Counted from the stretch's first letter, positions 35,301-47,945 are shown. The stretch is DNA of 64,000 nt from Diogma glabrata (GCA_963693315.1 OY856187.1:111825746-111889745), one strand, 5' to 3'. Numbers and translations: made by a program. The notes: generated by a model not told the origin, from the sequence alone.

Positions 35301-38299
35301 GGGAATAGTTGACTATATCATACAGAAAAAATATTTGTTGCACTATTGAACTGTTATTGTTCCACTGTCAATTTCTTGCAACCAAAAAGAATTTTCTAAT
35401 TTTAGTATTTACTTATAAAAAAAATTCTAATTTCACCTTATTGTTCGGAAATAAATTTTTTTAGACAAAAAAAATTAAAACGATTTCCATTAACGAATAT
35501 ATTTACGGAATTTAATGTCCTTCAGGTGACAAAGTCAATACAAAACAATTAATTCTCATTTTTTTCAATTTAACTACACCATAGGTAAAATTTAAATAAA
35601 CAATTTTCCTAATTACAACATAACTAAATAAATTTTTCTATTTATTTGAATTCATTAAGTTTGCAATCCATTTTTTAAAAACAAAAAAAAAATAAATCGA
35701 CTTTCAATCTACTTTCGTCTTCAGTAAATTTTCACGGAACTAATATATACTCGCCCAAGTATATAAAGCCCAAAATTTCATGAATACACAAGAGTATATA
35801 TGAGACAACAAAAAACTATTGAACTGATTGTTCAACATGCAGAACGATAAAATATTATATCGACACATTGAATCGGCACATACCTTTTCAATGAGGATGA
35901 AATTATTTCAGGGACAGTTTGGAGAGGAGACCCGCTTTTACGGGTTCTCATCAGGGAGTCGACAGGTGGAGTACAGTAGATCTTTTTGGTTGTATTAAAT
36001 CATTTCACCACGACTTAATAATCTAATAATCTAATTGATTTTTCTTTTTATCTGCAATTCCTTTTATCTATATATAAATACGCAAGCATAATTTTTGCGG
36101 TACAATTTTAAAATATTTATTTTGGTTTTCATTTGTTTTTTTTTCGAACAATCAACACACTCTTTCACTAATAGTTGTAACTAAACTTCTACGTAAAGAA
36201 TTATTGTTTACTAATTCTTTACATGAAAATGTAAAAAATTATTATTTATGTGGAATTGCCCAACTCTGGACTATTACTTACTAATGAGACTACTGTTATA
36301 ACAAACGAAACTACATTTATAGCAAACAAATATAAATAAATTCATCCCCAAAATCTTTTTGCTTGCTGTCCTTAAACAACCCCAATTAATATTTGCCAAT
36401 ATAAAAAAAATTTATTCCGATAAAAAACAAACATAAAACTTATATACTAATCTAGGTATCGTACACCGTGCATACATTCGAAGTGTAATTTTTATATCGA
36501 AAATATTCTATATTCGCTTTTTGATAACACATTAAAATGAAATTGATGATACGAACGTGGTTTGAATTTTCCTGAAAACGAACTAATGTTTTCTTCAAAC
36601 TTTATAGGAGATGGTGCTCGTTTGTGTTTGTTTTTATATTCATTTAAAATAAATAAAATTGAAAATTTAGTTTCGTTTTTGGTGGAATTAAACTGAAATA
36701 GAGGCTAATTTATTAAATAGATTTTATATTAAATGAATAATACTTGAGAGTTTCATAAAAAAAACCGAAAGTTATAAAATTAGGATAAGGATATAAATCT
36801 ATTTCGAGAATTATATTGTAATTTACGTTTTATGATTCAACTAAATCAATATAATTTCAATTGATTATTTTTATTCAATCGTAAAAATAAAATACTTTCA
36901 ATAATTTAATTTTCGATGGATTGAAAAACGTCCTCAACCTTTGGGTCAATATATGTTAATTTTTTGTGTCTATTTAATTTATAAATAATAAAAAAAGTTA
37001 CCGAATAGCAACAACTGTTCCCGATTCTATTTTACGCGATTTTTTTACTCAATTCTCTTTAAATAAGATATCCATCCATTGATCCAACAGAATTGACTAT
37101 TGTTTATCCTAACAAGCGAAAAATATGAATTTAAAACTTCAATTGGATTGATCTTTCAACTACGTTTATTGACGAAAACAAAAAAATATGATTATTCTTA
37201 TATTGATATAAAATTTTTTTTGCTTACTTTTAATTTCAGTTCTTCTTAATATGATGATGTAAGATCATCTATATGCTTTTGGTAGTAATAAAAAAATAAT
37301 AATTGATTGAAGATGATTGCATATTTTAGTTGTGGCTAAATTAAGTTGAGTGGGCGGATAGATGGTTGATTTGAATATATTGTTAAAATAAATTGTAAGC
37401 TATTATGTCTAATTTGGTGCTAAAGAGAAAGCGTTTTTAAAGATAATAGCTTTGAGGATGATATTGATCCTTAGTGATCGCTATGACTGGGTCATTTGGG
37501 TTGCATTTTGATATTATCTAATGGAATTTCGTTTGTTTAACTGTAGAAAATTGAATTTTAATGCATAACCTATAATTTAGAATATGGTGAACTGATCATA
37601 ATAGTGAGATTTTTGGTGTGATTATATAAGATTTATGATTAACTGTTCATATTAGAGTGTTAACAGTTAGTACACGACATCATGATGGTCTAAAATTGAA
37701 TATCTTGCGTCGACGGTCTCTTAGAATTGATCGAACTATTCTAGTAATTCTGTAGAGTAACGAGCTCACCATAAAGTGTTTCCACTACACGTTTTTGTTT
37801 TTTAAGTGAAGTCAGTTTCTCAGTTTCCTTCTAAATCAAGCAATGTCAAATGAATTTCAAAACTCAGCATACACACATAATTTTGCTTAGAATTTTGCTA
37901 AAAAGTTTTCGAAAATTTCTCAATATTTTAAAAATGTCTAAAATAACCAACACTGGCGATCCCCAATATATTTCGTCATAAATTAAGGAAATGATATATC
38001 TGTTGGCAAAAAGTTGCTGAAAAATTACATTTTTCAAAATGCCGAATGTAGAGAGACTCATGAAAGATAGAGAGGGAACGATAAATGAGGTGTATATATT
38101 GAGGTCCATCACATGAAAAATTGAATTGTGTTGTGATTTGCGGTGGATAAAGTTGAAATAAGTTCCGAGCTATTGAAATATTAAAAATCAAATTTGAAGA
38201 TCTATGACTATGTTAAAATTAAGTTTTGTTAGGTATTGATTAGTGTATTCAAATTTAAATTTGCAATAAAAAAATTTAGTGAACCATGGATGAGAGGAA
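35301..38299. other. Unannotated AT-rich sequence
   Basis: About 3 kb without a recognised gene or element. A small hairpin with 'gacccgcttttacgggttct' is near 35930. ORFs of 71-82 codons on the minus strand at 37864-38191 overlap each other in different frames and have no motif. Confidence 0.5.
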
Positions 38300-38790
38300 T
38301 GATATTATCCATATAAAATACTATTACAAAGTAATCTGCCTTTAATCAGATTAAGCGGCATCCAAGAGGAAATTACAACTGACAGTACCTTCTGTGAAAT
38401 TATCTTTCAATATTTATTATGACAACAGCTTAATTGTTTGACAGCAACCATCAACCAGCCTATCTAAAAATAAACAATTGACGAGGAACGTCATTCAAAG
38501 CCCTCTTTTCATTTTAGTATTTTGGCGACTTAGGAACACAACACGAACCAGAAATTAGTATTTTGTTAATTTTTTTTGTTATTTATTAAATAGTACTGTG
38601 CAAAAAATATCACTTTAAACAAAAATAGTGATCGTGATGTGAGAGCAAGCTCGGTCTCATCGCTCCAGAGGTTTCTAATTTGTTTTTTTTTGTTTTTGTT
38701 TGTTTTTTTGAAGTCATTCCTTGTTAAATTTCCAGGGCCCAGCAAAAGTGAAAAACCTTTGAGAAATGGTGCCACTACCGCGTAGTACTT
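38300..38790 (+). other. Possible LTR border, weak
   Basis: 'tattttggcgacttaggaac' at about 38517-38536 resembles the primer-site region that follows the 5' LTR in some gypsy-like elements, and the 200 bp before it are less AT-rich. No gag follows. Low confidence. Confidence 0.2.
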
Positions 38791-38799
38791 AGGTGTTTG

Positions 38800-39510
38800 C
38801 AGCTCGAAGCGTATTCAACATTGTCGATCGTCTGTAGTCAACTATGTATCTGTAGTAGACAAATGACTTTCGTCGATGGTCTACAGTGCCCTTGTTTTTT
38901 GTCCACCGTTGATAGTGATTTGATTTTCGAAGGTCGATCGATGGCTTTTGTTGCCGTTTCAAATTGGCTGTCTTTAGTCAATTGTTTTCAGTTGATTGTC
39001 TCTATTTGACTCCCTTAATATTTGACTATACTACAATGTCAAATGAGTATGTTTGACTATTTTTAGTCGACTATTTATGGTCGACTGTTTTATGTTGCCT
39101 ATCTTACGTCATCTGTATTAATTCGCCTGACTTAAGTCTATTCTCTTTAATCGACTGTCTTTATTAGGTTGTGTTTTTAGGTGATGGTGGTTTGTTTAGG
39201 TTGTTTTTAGATGATGGTTTTGGCCCAGTAAACCATAGCCGATAATCTAAAGTCGAATATTTATAGTCAGTTGACTTCTTTTGGTGGTCTTCAATGCCAT
39301 ATTTTTTGTCAACCGTTACAAACCAACTGTCTTTAGTTGATGTTCTTTGGTCGGTTGTATTTATAATATTGTATTTATAATTTATAAGATTATTTGACTG
39401 TCTGTAGTGGCCCATCTTTTATCGACTTTCTTTATTACTCAGTTTACTTTGTCTTTTCGATTGTACTTATCAACTGTTTATGTGTAATGTTTTCAGTTTG
39501 CCGTTTTTAA
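38800..39510. repeat. Degenerate minisatellite built on 'gtcgactgtctttagt'
   Basis: Dozens of imperfect copies of words such as 'gtcgatcgtctgtagtc', 'ttgactgtctttagtc' and 'tcgactgtctttat' occur at about 20-30 bp intervals, fading towards 39500. Local base composition is richer in G and T on the plus strand. ORFs through it (38797-39009 plus, 39164-39415 minus) are repeat artefacts. Confidence 0.75.
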
Positions 39511-40168
39511 ATGACCAGATAAAGTAGGTTACAGGTCACAGCCGCTATTCGACCGTTCTGCAGATGGACACGGATATTAGTTTAATTTCCCTGTCTTTAC
39601 GTGTCACGATAAAAGAGTAAACTTGTGTCGATAGAAGATATCCTAACAGCAATATTAATGCTTTCTGGTGTAAGGTTTCTTCGCAAATCAGTATTACTCA
39701 AACAATAACCTAGCATATTTGCAATGATTTTCCTTTTCCATTATAGTCTAATTCCATTACAGCCTGATGTTATGGTGATGTTACACGTGAAAGTTTCAAT
39801 AAACTAAATGATCACTAGCAATTTCAAAGTGATATGAGCAGTTCAACCACCTGATACCAATTTCGCAGATGTTTCGGCTGATGCAAGAAGTAAGGTTACG
39901 TAAATTTAGAAACAATTTACTGTCAGAACCGATCTAACTAGGAACATGTTACCAGTTCCTTCTGACTATAGAAGAATGTTTTTCTCAGCCTGTTATTGAC
40001 AGTTTTCATTGTTTGATCGTAATAGTTATTTTTCTCAAAAATTAGCTTTGGAATTGTTGAGCTAGAACTTTATATAAACAAAAAAAAACTATTAATAATA
40101 ATGAGCTAAGGCTAATCCCATTTGAAAATCTCCTATGTGAGCACAAAATTTCAGGGAAGTGTTATATT
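39511..40168. other. Unannotated spacer
   Basis: No recognised gene or repeat before the gypsy LTR. Confidence 0.4.
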
Positions 40169-40486
40169 GTTACGTTTTTCCAACCTTACTTCGAATTGGC
40201 CTAACTCACAATTCGATAAACGCAATTCCCAAATCTCTTCAGAGTTCGATCACTGATTAGTAAGTACAAACACCAGGTTTTATTATATTCTTTATATTCT
40301 TTCAACAGCTTCAGAAACTCCAACGATTTATTGTAGAAATTTCCAGTACACCACGTTCAAAATGACCCTTAATTGTTCCACTACGACCCAAGTTCTAAGA
40401 AGTACAACAACAACACTATTCATTAATTTGTTGTAGTATTTTGTTGACTTGATTTTCCTAGAAGTGACCGTAATCGCCAATATCAC
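40169..40486 (-). mobile_element. 3' LTR of the gypsy relic
   Basis: On the minus strand it begins TGTGATATTGGCGATTACGG (near 40486) and ends AAAACGTAACA (at 40169), consistent with TGT...ACA. Its terminal 110 bp match the solo LTR at 10339-10727. It lies immediately downstream of the integrase fragment, as expected for a 3' LTR. The outer start is approximate. Confidence 0.7.
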
Positions 40487-40529
40487 ACAGATACGAGTTC
40501 CATGTAGTAAGTTGACCCTTCACCAACGC

Positions 40530-41090
40530 TCAAATGGCAGCGGGGACCAATCTTTTCACCCTTTGTGAAGCGTTACTCTGAGAACTGCAGACTTTAGTTG
40601 TTACATGTTGAATATGGATATTTGATAATAAGCTCGGAAATGAGTTACTCCACCATTGCTTACCATTGTCGCTGTGTAAAAACTTTGATACTCCATGATG
40701 GACCACATCACTCCTTAAGAGGGCGTTCACCTTAGATGACGTTGCTTTACGAAGAGGTTTGAGTAGTACAAAATTAGAAAAATCATCAACGACAATTTTT
40801 TTAACGAATTCTCGAGTTTGGGACGGAGATGCAGTCCTAACAAATCTATACTCTCTACCATGGACGTTCAGCAACAAACTGAGATACATCGGAAGACATA
40901 AAATCTGGTTCGAAACCTTCGTTTGTTTGCAGATATCACAATACACAACATAATTGTGAATAATTGTGACACTTTGACAGGCTAGTAGTATTTTTGGAGC
41001 ATCGGAGCACCTCCAACGTCATCCTTACACCTCCATGACCTGCAGTATTATCATCATGGTGTCTTTTGATCATTTCTAAAGTCAAAGCTT
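40530..41090 (-). pseudogene. Ty3/gypsy integrase relic
   Basis: The minus strand first gives a zinc-binding HHCC region (HDDNTAGHGGVRMTL around 41070-41020, then CDICKQTK at about 40940), then the core: VDDFSNFVLLKPL with the first catalytic Asp, and SKFLHSDNGKQWW with the second. The stretch expected to hold the catalytic Glu is not convincing. Integrase joins retroelement cDNA to the host chromosome. The frame is open for 138 codons (40530-40946) but broken before that. It lies downstream of RNase H on the same strand, giving the RT-RNase H-integrase order of Ty3/gypsy. Confidence 0.85.
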
Positions 41091-41208
41091 TCAGTAACCA
41101 GTTTTTCTACACAGGCAAATCATTTGGTATTGAGTTAAGTTTTTGTTTTTCTCGGCTATACAGCTTGCCATTCAAATGTTTCACAAAAGAAAATTTTTTG
41201 GGTCACAT

Positions 41209-41445
41209 TTAGATAATAACTATCATCTCCTTGTAGCCTTTGTGTTGAAAACCTTCACTGTCAAGCTTAATTTTCTTTACGTGATGTATTAGTGCTTCGG
41301 CCAACTTCTGGTGTATTTCGTCATAAAGACGAGATAGAGCATCAAGGGCTATGTTTTGGGTCCCCTTTTGATGTATAATTGAAAAGTTCAGATGCTGGAG
41401 CTTTAGACTTCTCCAAACTAGTCGACCACTTAAGTCATAAGCCAC
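41209..41445 (-). pseudogene. Ty3/gypsy RNase H relic
   Basis: 78 open codons on the minus strand. GRLVWRSLKLQHLNFSIIHQ followed by KGTQNIALDALSRL matches the conserved end of gypsy RNase H (KG..N..ADALSR). RNase H removes the RNA strand during reverse transcription. The upstream part is degraded. It sits between RT and integrase relics on the same strand. Confidence 0.85.
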
Positions 41446-41459
41446 TTCAGACTCGAGTG

Positions 41460-41995
41460 GTCGATCACAATGGTAAAGTGAAGTTTATTCCAATAGACTA
41501 AGATATGCTCATGATACTGGTGTAGTGTCACCTTATGCATCAGCCGACACATTGTCTGAGGTGCATTGCATATTCCAAATGGCATACTCTGAACTAATAA
41601 AATGGTCTTCCAGGCACTGTGAAGGCTGTTTTATCTCTAAAAAGCTTCCAACAGAGGAATTTGCCAGAAAGCTTCCTTGGGATCAATACTTGATATGTAC
41701 TTCGTACTATGTAGACGACCTAATAAGCCATCAATGGGGTTAAGCGTCATGCATGGTCGGAAAATTAACAAGATGGCGGTCTAAGCATAACCTGTGTGTT
41801 CCAGAACTATTCTGCGTTAAGATCACAGGCGAGCACACTGCTTAACAGAGCCATTATCACCAACAACGATGGCATGTTCAGCCAAAGCAGTATTTTCGAG
41901 ACTGGAGACTTCAAAAGACGGTAAAAAATCCTTGACTTTCGCAAGTTCCTGAAGCTGGTCAGAGGTGAGATTATGTATTTTGAAGTCATTAGACT
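41460..41995 (-). pseudogene. Ty3/gypsy reverse transcriptase relic
   Basis: Minus-strand fragments in several frames: a pre-RT segment near 41989-41850 (LTSDQLQEL, then LAEHAIVVGDN), and RT text near 41720-41560 including RDKTAFTVPGRPFY, a decayed MPFG-box region and CATHLRQ. The YxDD box is not recognisable. Frameshifts and stops show a long-dead copy. With RNase H, integrase and the 3' LTR it forms one minus-strand gypsy relic of about 1.8 kb; the gag and 5' LTR are missing, perhaps because of the foldback insertion at 42131. Confidence 0.75.
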
Positions 41996-42130
41996 CCATT
42001 CGTATTAACTCACTGATAAATACGAAAAAATATCGCTCATGTTAGATTTTGTTGTACAATAAACGCAACAGCAACAGCAGACCGACCACTTTCTTAAATC
42101 ATTGATAACTGGCAACGCAACGAATCATTA

Positions 42131-42801
42131 CACCGGCTCACAAAAAAAACAAAGTGGTCTGTACTTTGCGCGCCATCTATCTACGGGCATGTTTTTCGAC
42201 CTGCGGAATACGAATTTCAAGTCAGTTTTAGCCGTCCACCCTCCAATTTCGAATTGCGGAAAACCGTGAAAAATAGCAAAAATGGGATGTTTTGGTAAAA
42301 AAAAGACAAGCTCAATTTTAATGTGTTTTGATCTCGTGAATACAAAAATCGTATTAAACAGAGCTTACAAGATTTTTTTTCAATATTTTTTTGAGTGTTT
42401 TTTTGAGTATTTTTTAGTGTTTGAGATTTTTTGAGTGTTTGAGAGGAATCTGGACCAAATATATTGCAGATTCAGATTACGGAGATCAAATTACAAGAAA
42501 ATTCTCCTCGATCAAAGACTACAAGATTTTTTTTATCAAAGTAATTAAAATTTTTTGCGATTTTTGCCATTTTTAAGGTTTTTTTTACAATTTTCTCGGA
42601 TTTAAAACAGCTTATTTTTAATTTTTTTTTATTCAAAAACATCCAATTTTCGCTAGTTTTCATGGTTTTTCGCAATTCGAAATTGGAGGGTGGACGGCTA
42701 AAACTGACTTCAAGTCATTCGTATTCCGCAGGTCAAAAAACATGCCCGAAGAAAGGTGGCGCCCAGAGTACAGACTACATTGTTTTTGTTGTGTGCCGGT
42801 G
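42131..42801. mobile_element. 671-bp foldback TIR element with TTA duplication
   Basis: Ends CACCGGCTCAC and the complement-type GTGTGCCGGTG. Arms pair for about 170 bp ('gaatacgaatttcaagtcag' with 'ctgacttcaagtcattcgta', and 'ccaccctccaatttcgaatt' with 'aattcgaaattggagggtgg'). TTA flanks both sides (42128-42130 and 42802-42804), which fits a PIF/Harbinger-type target. Non-coding AT-rich core. ORFs at 42472-42931 are chance. Confidence 0.82.
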
Positions 42802-42804
42802 TTA

Positions 42805-43331
42805 TCAACGATTTGTTGTAGAATTTTGCGATGAAATTCATATTCATATTTTAATGTTTCTTGCGTATTTGAAGGAAAATATCTTCAGGTACTTACGTCA
42901 TATATTTCTGCCCAACTCTGTTGGAATGTAAAAATGCACATATTTTGAAAAAATATATGCCGAAAATTCTCAATTAAAGGCGTTGAATAGACTACATTTT
43001 CCAACAGACTTGGTTCGGATGGTCTGAATATCGTAATTTCTTTGAATATACCTGTAGTTTATCCGTCTGCTCTCATTTTTCATTTGTGTTGTTCAAATTA
43101 TTTGCTACTTACATTTAAGGTTAAGGAGTTCAGCCTATATGTTGCTCTTTTACATGCAGCTGTGAAACAAACCTGTTTTCAATTTTCTAAATAATTTGTT
43201 AAGATAACAATAACTGCACTCCTTTCTAGTGATTTAACTATGTACTTCGACCTTGAGAGACTCATTGTATTTACCGAACCGTGTTTCTATAAAAATTTTA
43301 ATATATGAAGATTCACTTTAGGTTTATACTT
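42805..43331. other. Unannotated spacer
   Basis: Nothing recognised between the two foldback elements. Confidence 0.4.
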
Positions 43332-43846
43332 TATAGGGCGATTTTTCTGTTCCGGTGTTTACCGCAATGGCGCTGCAAAAAGGGCATAAGAGAATAAATT
43401 CAAAAAATTTTATATGGGATTTCATACAAAACACAACTTGAATAATTTTTATAAATTATCTATGAAATTTCTCATTTTACTACAATGAAATAATATAAAT
43501 TTGTTTATGAACTATTATTGACTATATATTAAGCATAACATATAAAATATTTTATTTTTTATGTCCGTAAAACAAATACGAAAATGGGTTAAATTTTTCA
43601 TACAACTTTGTATGGGAAATTTTGGCAATTTTTATGTTTCTTTTTTGAGAGACTTAAAAATAATATTTTATATATTACGCTTAATATATAGTCAATAATA
43701 CTTTATAATCAAATGAAAAATTTCTTAGATAACTTTTAAAATTATTCAAGTTGTGTTTTGTATGGAATCCCATATAAAATTTTTGTGATTTTTTCCCTTT
43801 TGCAGCGCCATTGCGGTAAACACCGGAACAGAAAAATCGCTCTATA
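43332..43846. mobile_element. ~515-bp foldback element
   Basis: Left 'gggcgatttttctgttccgg' pairs with right 'ccggaacagaaaaatcgctc', and pairing continues through 'tgtttaccgcaatggcgctg' for roughly 200 bp per side. TATA borders both ends, so a TA-type target is possible. The CGCAATGGCGCTGCAAAA block is GC-rich compared with the core. Non-coding. Confidence 0.85.
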
Positions 43847-43849
43847 GTT

Positions 43850-44640
43850 TTTACACGCAAATGAAATTTAATTAGCTTGAACAATATCTATATTTAAGGT
43901 AGTTATGATACTATATGGCAAAAATTGTTCTTGGTGGTAGGACTACACCAGTAAAACCTTCAAAAAGACTTTTACCAATATCGCCAAGAACTAGACTATC
44001 CTAATTTAGGTCAAGAAGTTTGCTCTGTAGCGAAAAAAACAAAATCGACAACCAAATTGATAATAGCAGGGATTTGAGCTCGATTGTCTTAGTTTTCTTT
44101 CTTTGAATCTGGTTTCTACATTCTGTGGAGGGATTTTGCCGACTATGCAAGCAGCTTCTATTCATCTTCTTATATATTAATACGCTAGATTAAAACTTTG
44201 TGGAGCATTAGGCTTTTTTATTCGCAGATGGATTCATTTGAAATTTTCACAGCTAACTGATATTAGTGTAACCTATAGTCGGATCCGGATTCAAACAAAT
44301 CGGATCATAAATAAAAAAGTTATTATATACGGAAAACTTTTTCTATACATATGCATTATAAGTTTACATACATCTTTCTTTTTGCTTTAAAACAATGCTT
44401 TAAAATTTTTCTTTTTTATATATTAGCTATCGAACCGAACAACGAATAACAAAAACGAAAATTTTTATATTTATTTTATATTCATTTCAGTCGTCGTATT
44501 TATTTTATATTTTAGTCGTCTTTTATCTTTCAAGAAGGACGGTTTTCGATATTTTTCGATTATTTTGTTTTTTATTGATATAAAGATTTTTGAGATATTT
44601 TGATATTTGAGTTATTTCATATTTTTGATATATTGATATA
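43850..44640. other. Unannotated spacer
   Basis: AT-rich. No recognisable element. The sequence 'cagtcgtcgtatttattttatatttt' repeats once near 44490-44525 in a diverged form. Confidence 0.4.
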
Positions 44641-44653
44641 TTTATTTATTTCG

Positions 44654-44755
44654 ATGCCAAGACTACGTCGTAAACGTCGTTTGGATGTGAGTGGTACATC
44701 GAGTCGTCGGAATAAAAGAGATTATATGCGTAATATGCGTAATAATGTTGACTAG
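44654..44755 (+). CDS. Helitron-like replicase N-terminus (33 codons)
   Basis: ATG at 44654 opens a basic peptide beginning MPRLRRKRRLDVSGTSSRRN and ending in the TAG that is part of the first CTAG of the Helitron palindrome at 44751. The basic start resembles the first residues of Helitron replicase-helicases (MPR.RR...). If so, the palindrome entered another Helitron's gene just after its start and cut it off. No further Rep or helicase sequence follows in the flank. The assignment rests on a short stretch. Confidence 0.35.
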   Translation: MPRLRRKRRLDVSGTSSRRNKRDYMRNMRNNVD

Positions 44756-45226
44756 GAGGGCCCGGCGTGCTTCGCTACGCTTATAAATAAAGTTTTTGCG
44801 TAGACATTTTGTTGACGTAGAAGCAATGATTTCAAAAAGTGGTAATGAGAAATGCTACCATATAATTTTTAATTTTTCTTTTTAAATATATGAATGAAAA
44901 ATAATCAGAACTCTAGCTGATCAGTTCGGATATATGAAAAATTAGCGAAGCTTACTTGAAAACTTATTTGATCGCTAATTTTTCATATGCTAATTTTTCA
45001 TACGAAGCTTACTTGAAAACTTATTTGATCGCTAATTTTTCATATATCCGAACTGATCAGCTAGAGTTCTGATTATTTTTTATTCATATATTTAAAAAGA
45101 AAAATTAAAAATTATATGGTAGCATTTCTCATTACCACTTTTTGAAATCATTGCTTCTACGTCAACAAAATGTCTACGCAAAAACTTTATTTATAAGCGT
45201 AGCGAAGCACGCCGGGCCCTCCTAGT
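44751..45226. mobile_element. Palindrome of two opposed Helitron 3' ends
   Basis: The left half reads CTAGGAGGGCCCGGCGTGCT inwards and the right half ends AGCACGCCGGGCCCTCCTAG. The two halves are inverted complements over about 200 bp with one or two mismatches, around an inner region that repeats 'gaagcttacttgaaaactta'. The ends match the 3' terminus of the Helitron at 15486-18548. The A and T just outside fit Helitron target choice. It has two 3' termini and no 5' terminus. Confidence 0.9.
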
Positions 45227-45234
45227 TTCAATAA

Positions 45235-45885
45235 ATCGTTAATTTACTCCAGTTTTGACCATCTATATCACAAAGGTGGTGGTGACATTTCTACACAATC
45301 AAACCATCGGATCCAGTTGGATTTATTGAATGAATACATCGTAGCATCCAAGTCTGATCTCAAGATTCATTCGGATTCGTATTCTATACTGATTTGCAGC
45401 AACTTTACATGGACCCTAAATTGTTCCTCAAACCTTCCTCGTGAATATTGATATAATTTTACAATTGGCGGTAGTCAGTACTGTCCAGTTTTCACTGACA
45501 ATGCTTCCAACTTTTACTTTCAATTGTAAAGTGTGAGTTTACACAACCGCAAAAGATGTTTTGATTGCAGAAGTTGTGGCTGTGCTTAGAAAACTCTCTT
45601 GCTGCAGGAGCAGAAGCTTTAATATCTGCCTACATGTCATTGAATGATTTTATAACAGAACCGTGGTATTTGAATCCGAGGCATTCCCAACTGTTCTACT
45701 CCGTACTTGCTAGTTTCAAGACTTTGGGCAGACAAGTTTCTAGGTGTTCTTTATAGTTTTAAGTTAACCCATGTCGTTTTTCAGATCTTTCTAGCTGTTA
45801 GAGATAGTGTTTAATATCGCTCGATCTACTTCCGAGAATGTAGTATCATTGAGTGCATACGCAGTATTTACTCTGTACCACGTCA
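45235..45885 (-). pseudogene. Decayed RTE LINE, C-terminal part
   Basis: The minus strand is recognisably the same sequence as the RTE at 51.4-54.4 kb but heavily mutated. 'gttgctgcaaatcagtatag' (about 45405) corresponds to 54100, 'gacatgtaggcagatattaa' (about 45635) to 53862, and a region near 45860 corresponds to the catalytic YADD box, here altered. The 63-codon plus-strand ORF at 45565-45756 is antisense. The relic begins right after the Helitron palindrome. It shows that the RTE family has been active here more than once. Confidence 0.8.
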
Positions 45886-47340
45886 CTAAAACCTCACCCA
45901 ATACTGTTATCGTAAATTTAAAATTTCGCATTTCACTATTTTCCACAGTCCATTTCATAGAATAAACTGTCGCTATTTGAATATTGATACAAAACTGTCT
46001 TTATTTAACGGCCATAAGTCACCCTGGAATATAATTCCTGTAAAACATATTTTTGTCCTATTATTTACGACACTTCCTTGCGATTTTCCTTTTTATTTTA
46101 TATAATCCATCAATTTGTTTTTAATAAAATCAAAAGTTAATAAAAAAACACAAAATTGGAAAATTATATACAATTTTCTTTTCAATTTGAATTGTATTAT
46201 CCTTTTTGTATCCCTTTTTTCGATCATTAATGGTATTTTGATTCACACGTTTTCCTTTCATTTATGTACGAGGATACGTTCTAATTTTTTGATATTGTAT
46301 TTTTATGTTTTGGGTTGAACTATAATAAATATCCTTTTATTATTTCCTTAACGGGTATATATAACAATAAACAATACAATTAAAAAAGGGTAACAAACAT
46401 TTTTGTGGGATAGATCAGTAATTTTTTTTTAATTTCTTTTGGAATAAAATTAGAACTTGAATTTGTTTATGTAGGATCTGTGATTTTTTTTCCCTTTATT
46501 TTTAGGCTATTGTTTGCGGTTTTGATTTATTTCCAGAACGTAACATCCTTGTATGCAACATTTTCGTTTAAATAAGATTAATATTAATAGAATCAATGAT
46601 ATCATATAACGATAAAAATTAAACACATGTGTGTTACTGTGTCAATAATCTTTTATATCATTTAAACTAATCTCATACGATATCTATCTACTAAATTTCA
46701 TCACCTCTCTTGACATCAACATTTTACAATCTATCTTTCATTATGCAAATGAAAAAATATTATTTGTTTCTTTTTCTGTAATTCATTTTTATTCTTCCCA
46801 AAACACCAACTAATAAGTTGAGCAAGGTTTTTCACATATAAATAAAATTTTTTTTTTAATTTAATCAACTTAAATGTTTTGTTCGTTTAAATACGGAACA
46901 TAACACACGTATTTTTTTCGTTTTTTGTTTTAAACTGCAATAAAAAAAAATGATATGAAAATATAATGTGGTGTGATATACAGTAGCGTACATAGGAAAC
47001 AGAGAAGACAATATTGTATAGAGATGGAGAAACCACATATACGTTGAGTCGATATAAACCAAGGTGGTTTGATTTTGAAGTGACAACAGTTTCACTTAAT
47101 GGAGCACCAAGATGAAAATATAAATTTCATCTTGCTGAGCCTCATAATGCCAATCGATATAAACGTAGATGCGCCTATCAATTGTAATAAACACTGTACA
47201 TTCCTGAACCACTATCAGGAGCATTAAAGGAATTGCGTGCCCTAAGATTTTTAATTTCCAACTTGCTTCAGTCTGTGAATTCGAACAAAAAATTTTCGAT
47301 AGTAAATTGATAAATAGACAGGGTCAAAGAAAAAAATAAC
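45886..47340. other. Unannotated AT-rich sequence
   Basis: No gene recognised. 47208-47285 carries the dispersed segment shared with 34686-34756. Confidence 0.45.
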
Positions 47341-47359
47341 AGAAGACCATAACAAATAG

Positions 47360-47945
47360 AACTAAGCAGGAGTATGAGCTTAATCGAATAATGGGTTTAA
47401 GAAAAATTATCGAAAATATATTTCAAAATAGGCATGTTAACTGCAAAAATACAACAGATACAAACTAACATTTTACCATAATAATTAGTACTAAGCTAAA
47501 GTATGAGCTTAATCTATTTTCGTGTCTAAGGATACCATAATATTAAAGCGCAAAATAGAACAGGTAAAATAACTGGAGTCTTAGTCTTGGCAATAACCAG
47601 TACTAAACTGGAGTGTGAGGTCAACCATATAACGAATCCAAAAATAATTATTGATAATATATTTCTAAAAGGGTAATTGGGATTAAATTAAAAACAAACA
47701 GGAGATCATATTAAACAATACTAAGCTTGCGTATGAGCTTTATCGAATTACGGGTATAAGATAAATTATCGGACAGGCAACGAGGGGTAAAGCAAAAAAT
47801 AAAAAACAACAGGCAAATAATAACATGAGGCCATTATATTAAAGGGAAAAACAACAGGTAAAAAATAACAGGTTACCATAATAACCAGTATTAAACTGGA
47901 GTATAAGTTTAATCGAATAACGGGTTTACGCACAAGGATATATAG
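47360..47945. repeat. Degenerate ~110-170 bp tandem repeat, 5 copies
   Basis: The block 'actggagtatgagcttaatcgaataacgggt', with variations, recurs near 47372, 47501, 47609, 47731 and 47902, with 'aaattatcgaaaatatattt' and 'aacaggta' segments between. Non-coding. Confidence 0.72.

Noticed and set aside
37864..38191. Overlapping 71- and 82-codon minus-strand ORFs
   Set aside because: No motif, no conserved neighbour, AT-rich codon content as expected by chance.
41525..41743. 72-codon plus-strand ORF
   Set aside because: Antisense to the gypsy RT relic, which reads on the minus strand.
47360..47945. Possible CRISPR-like spacing of conserved blocks
   Set aside because: Block spacing varies from about 108 to 171 bp and intervals are themselves related, so this is a degenerate tandem repeat.
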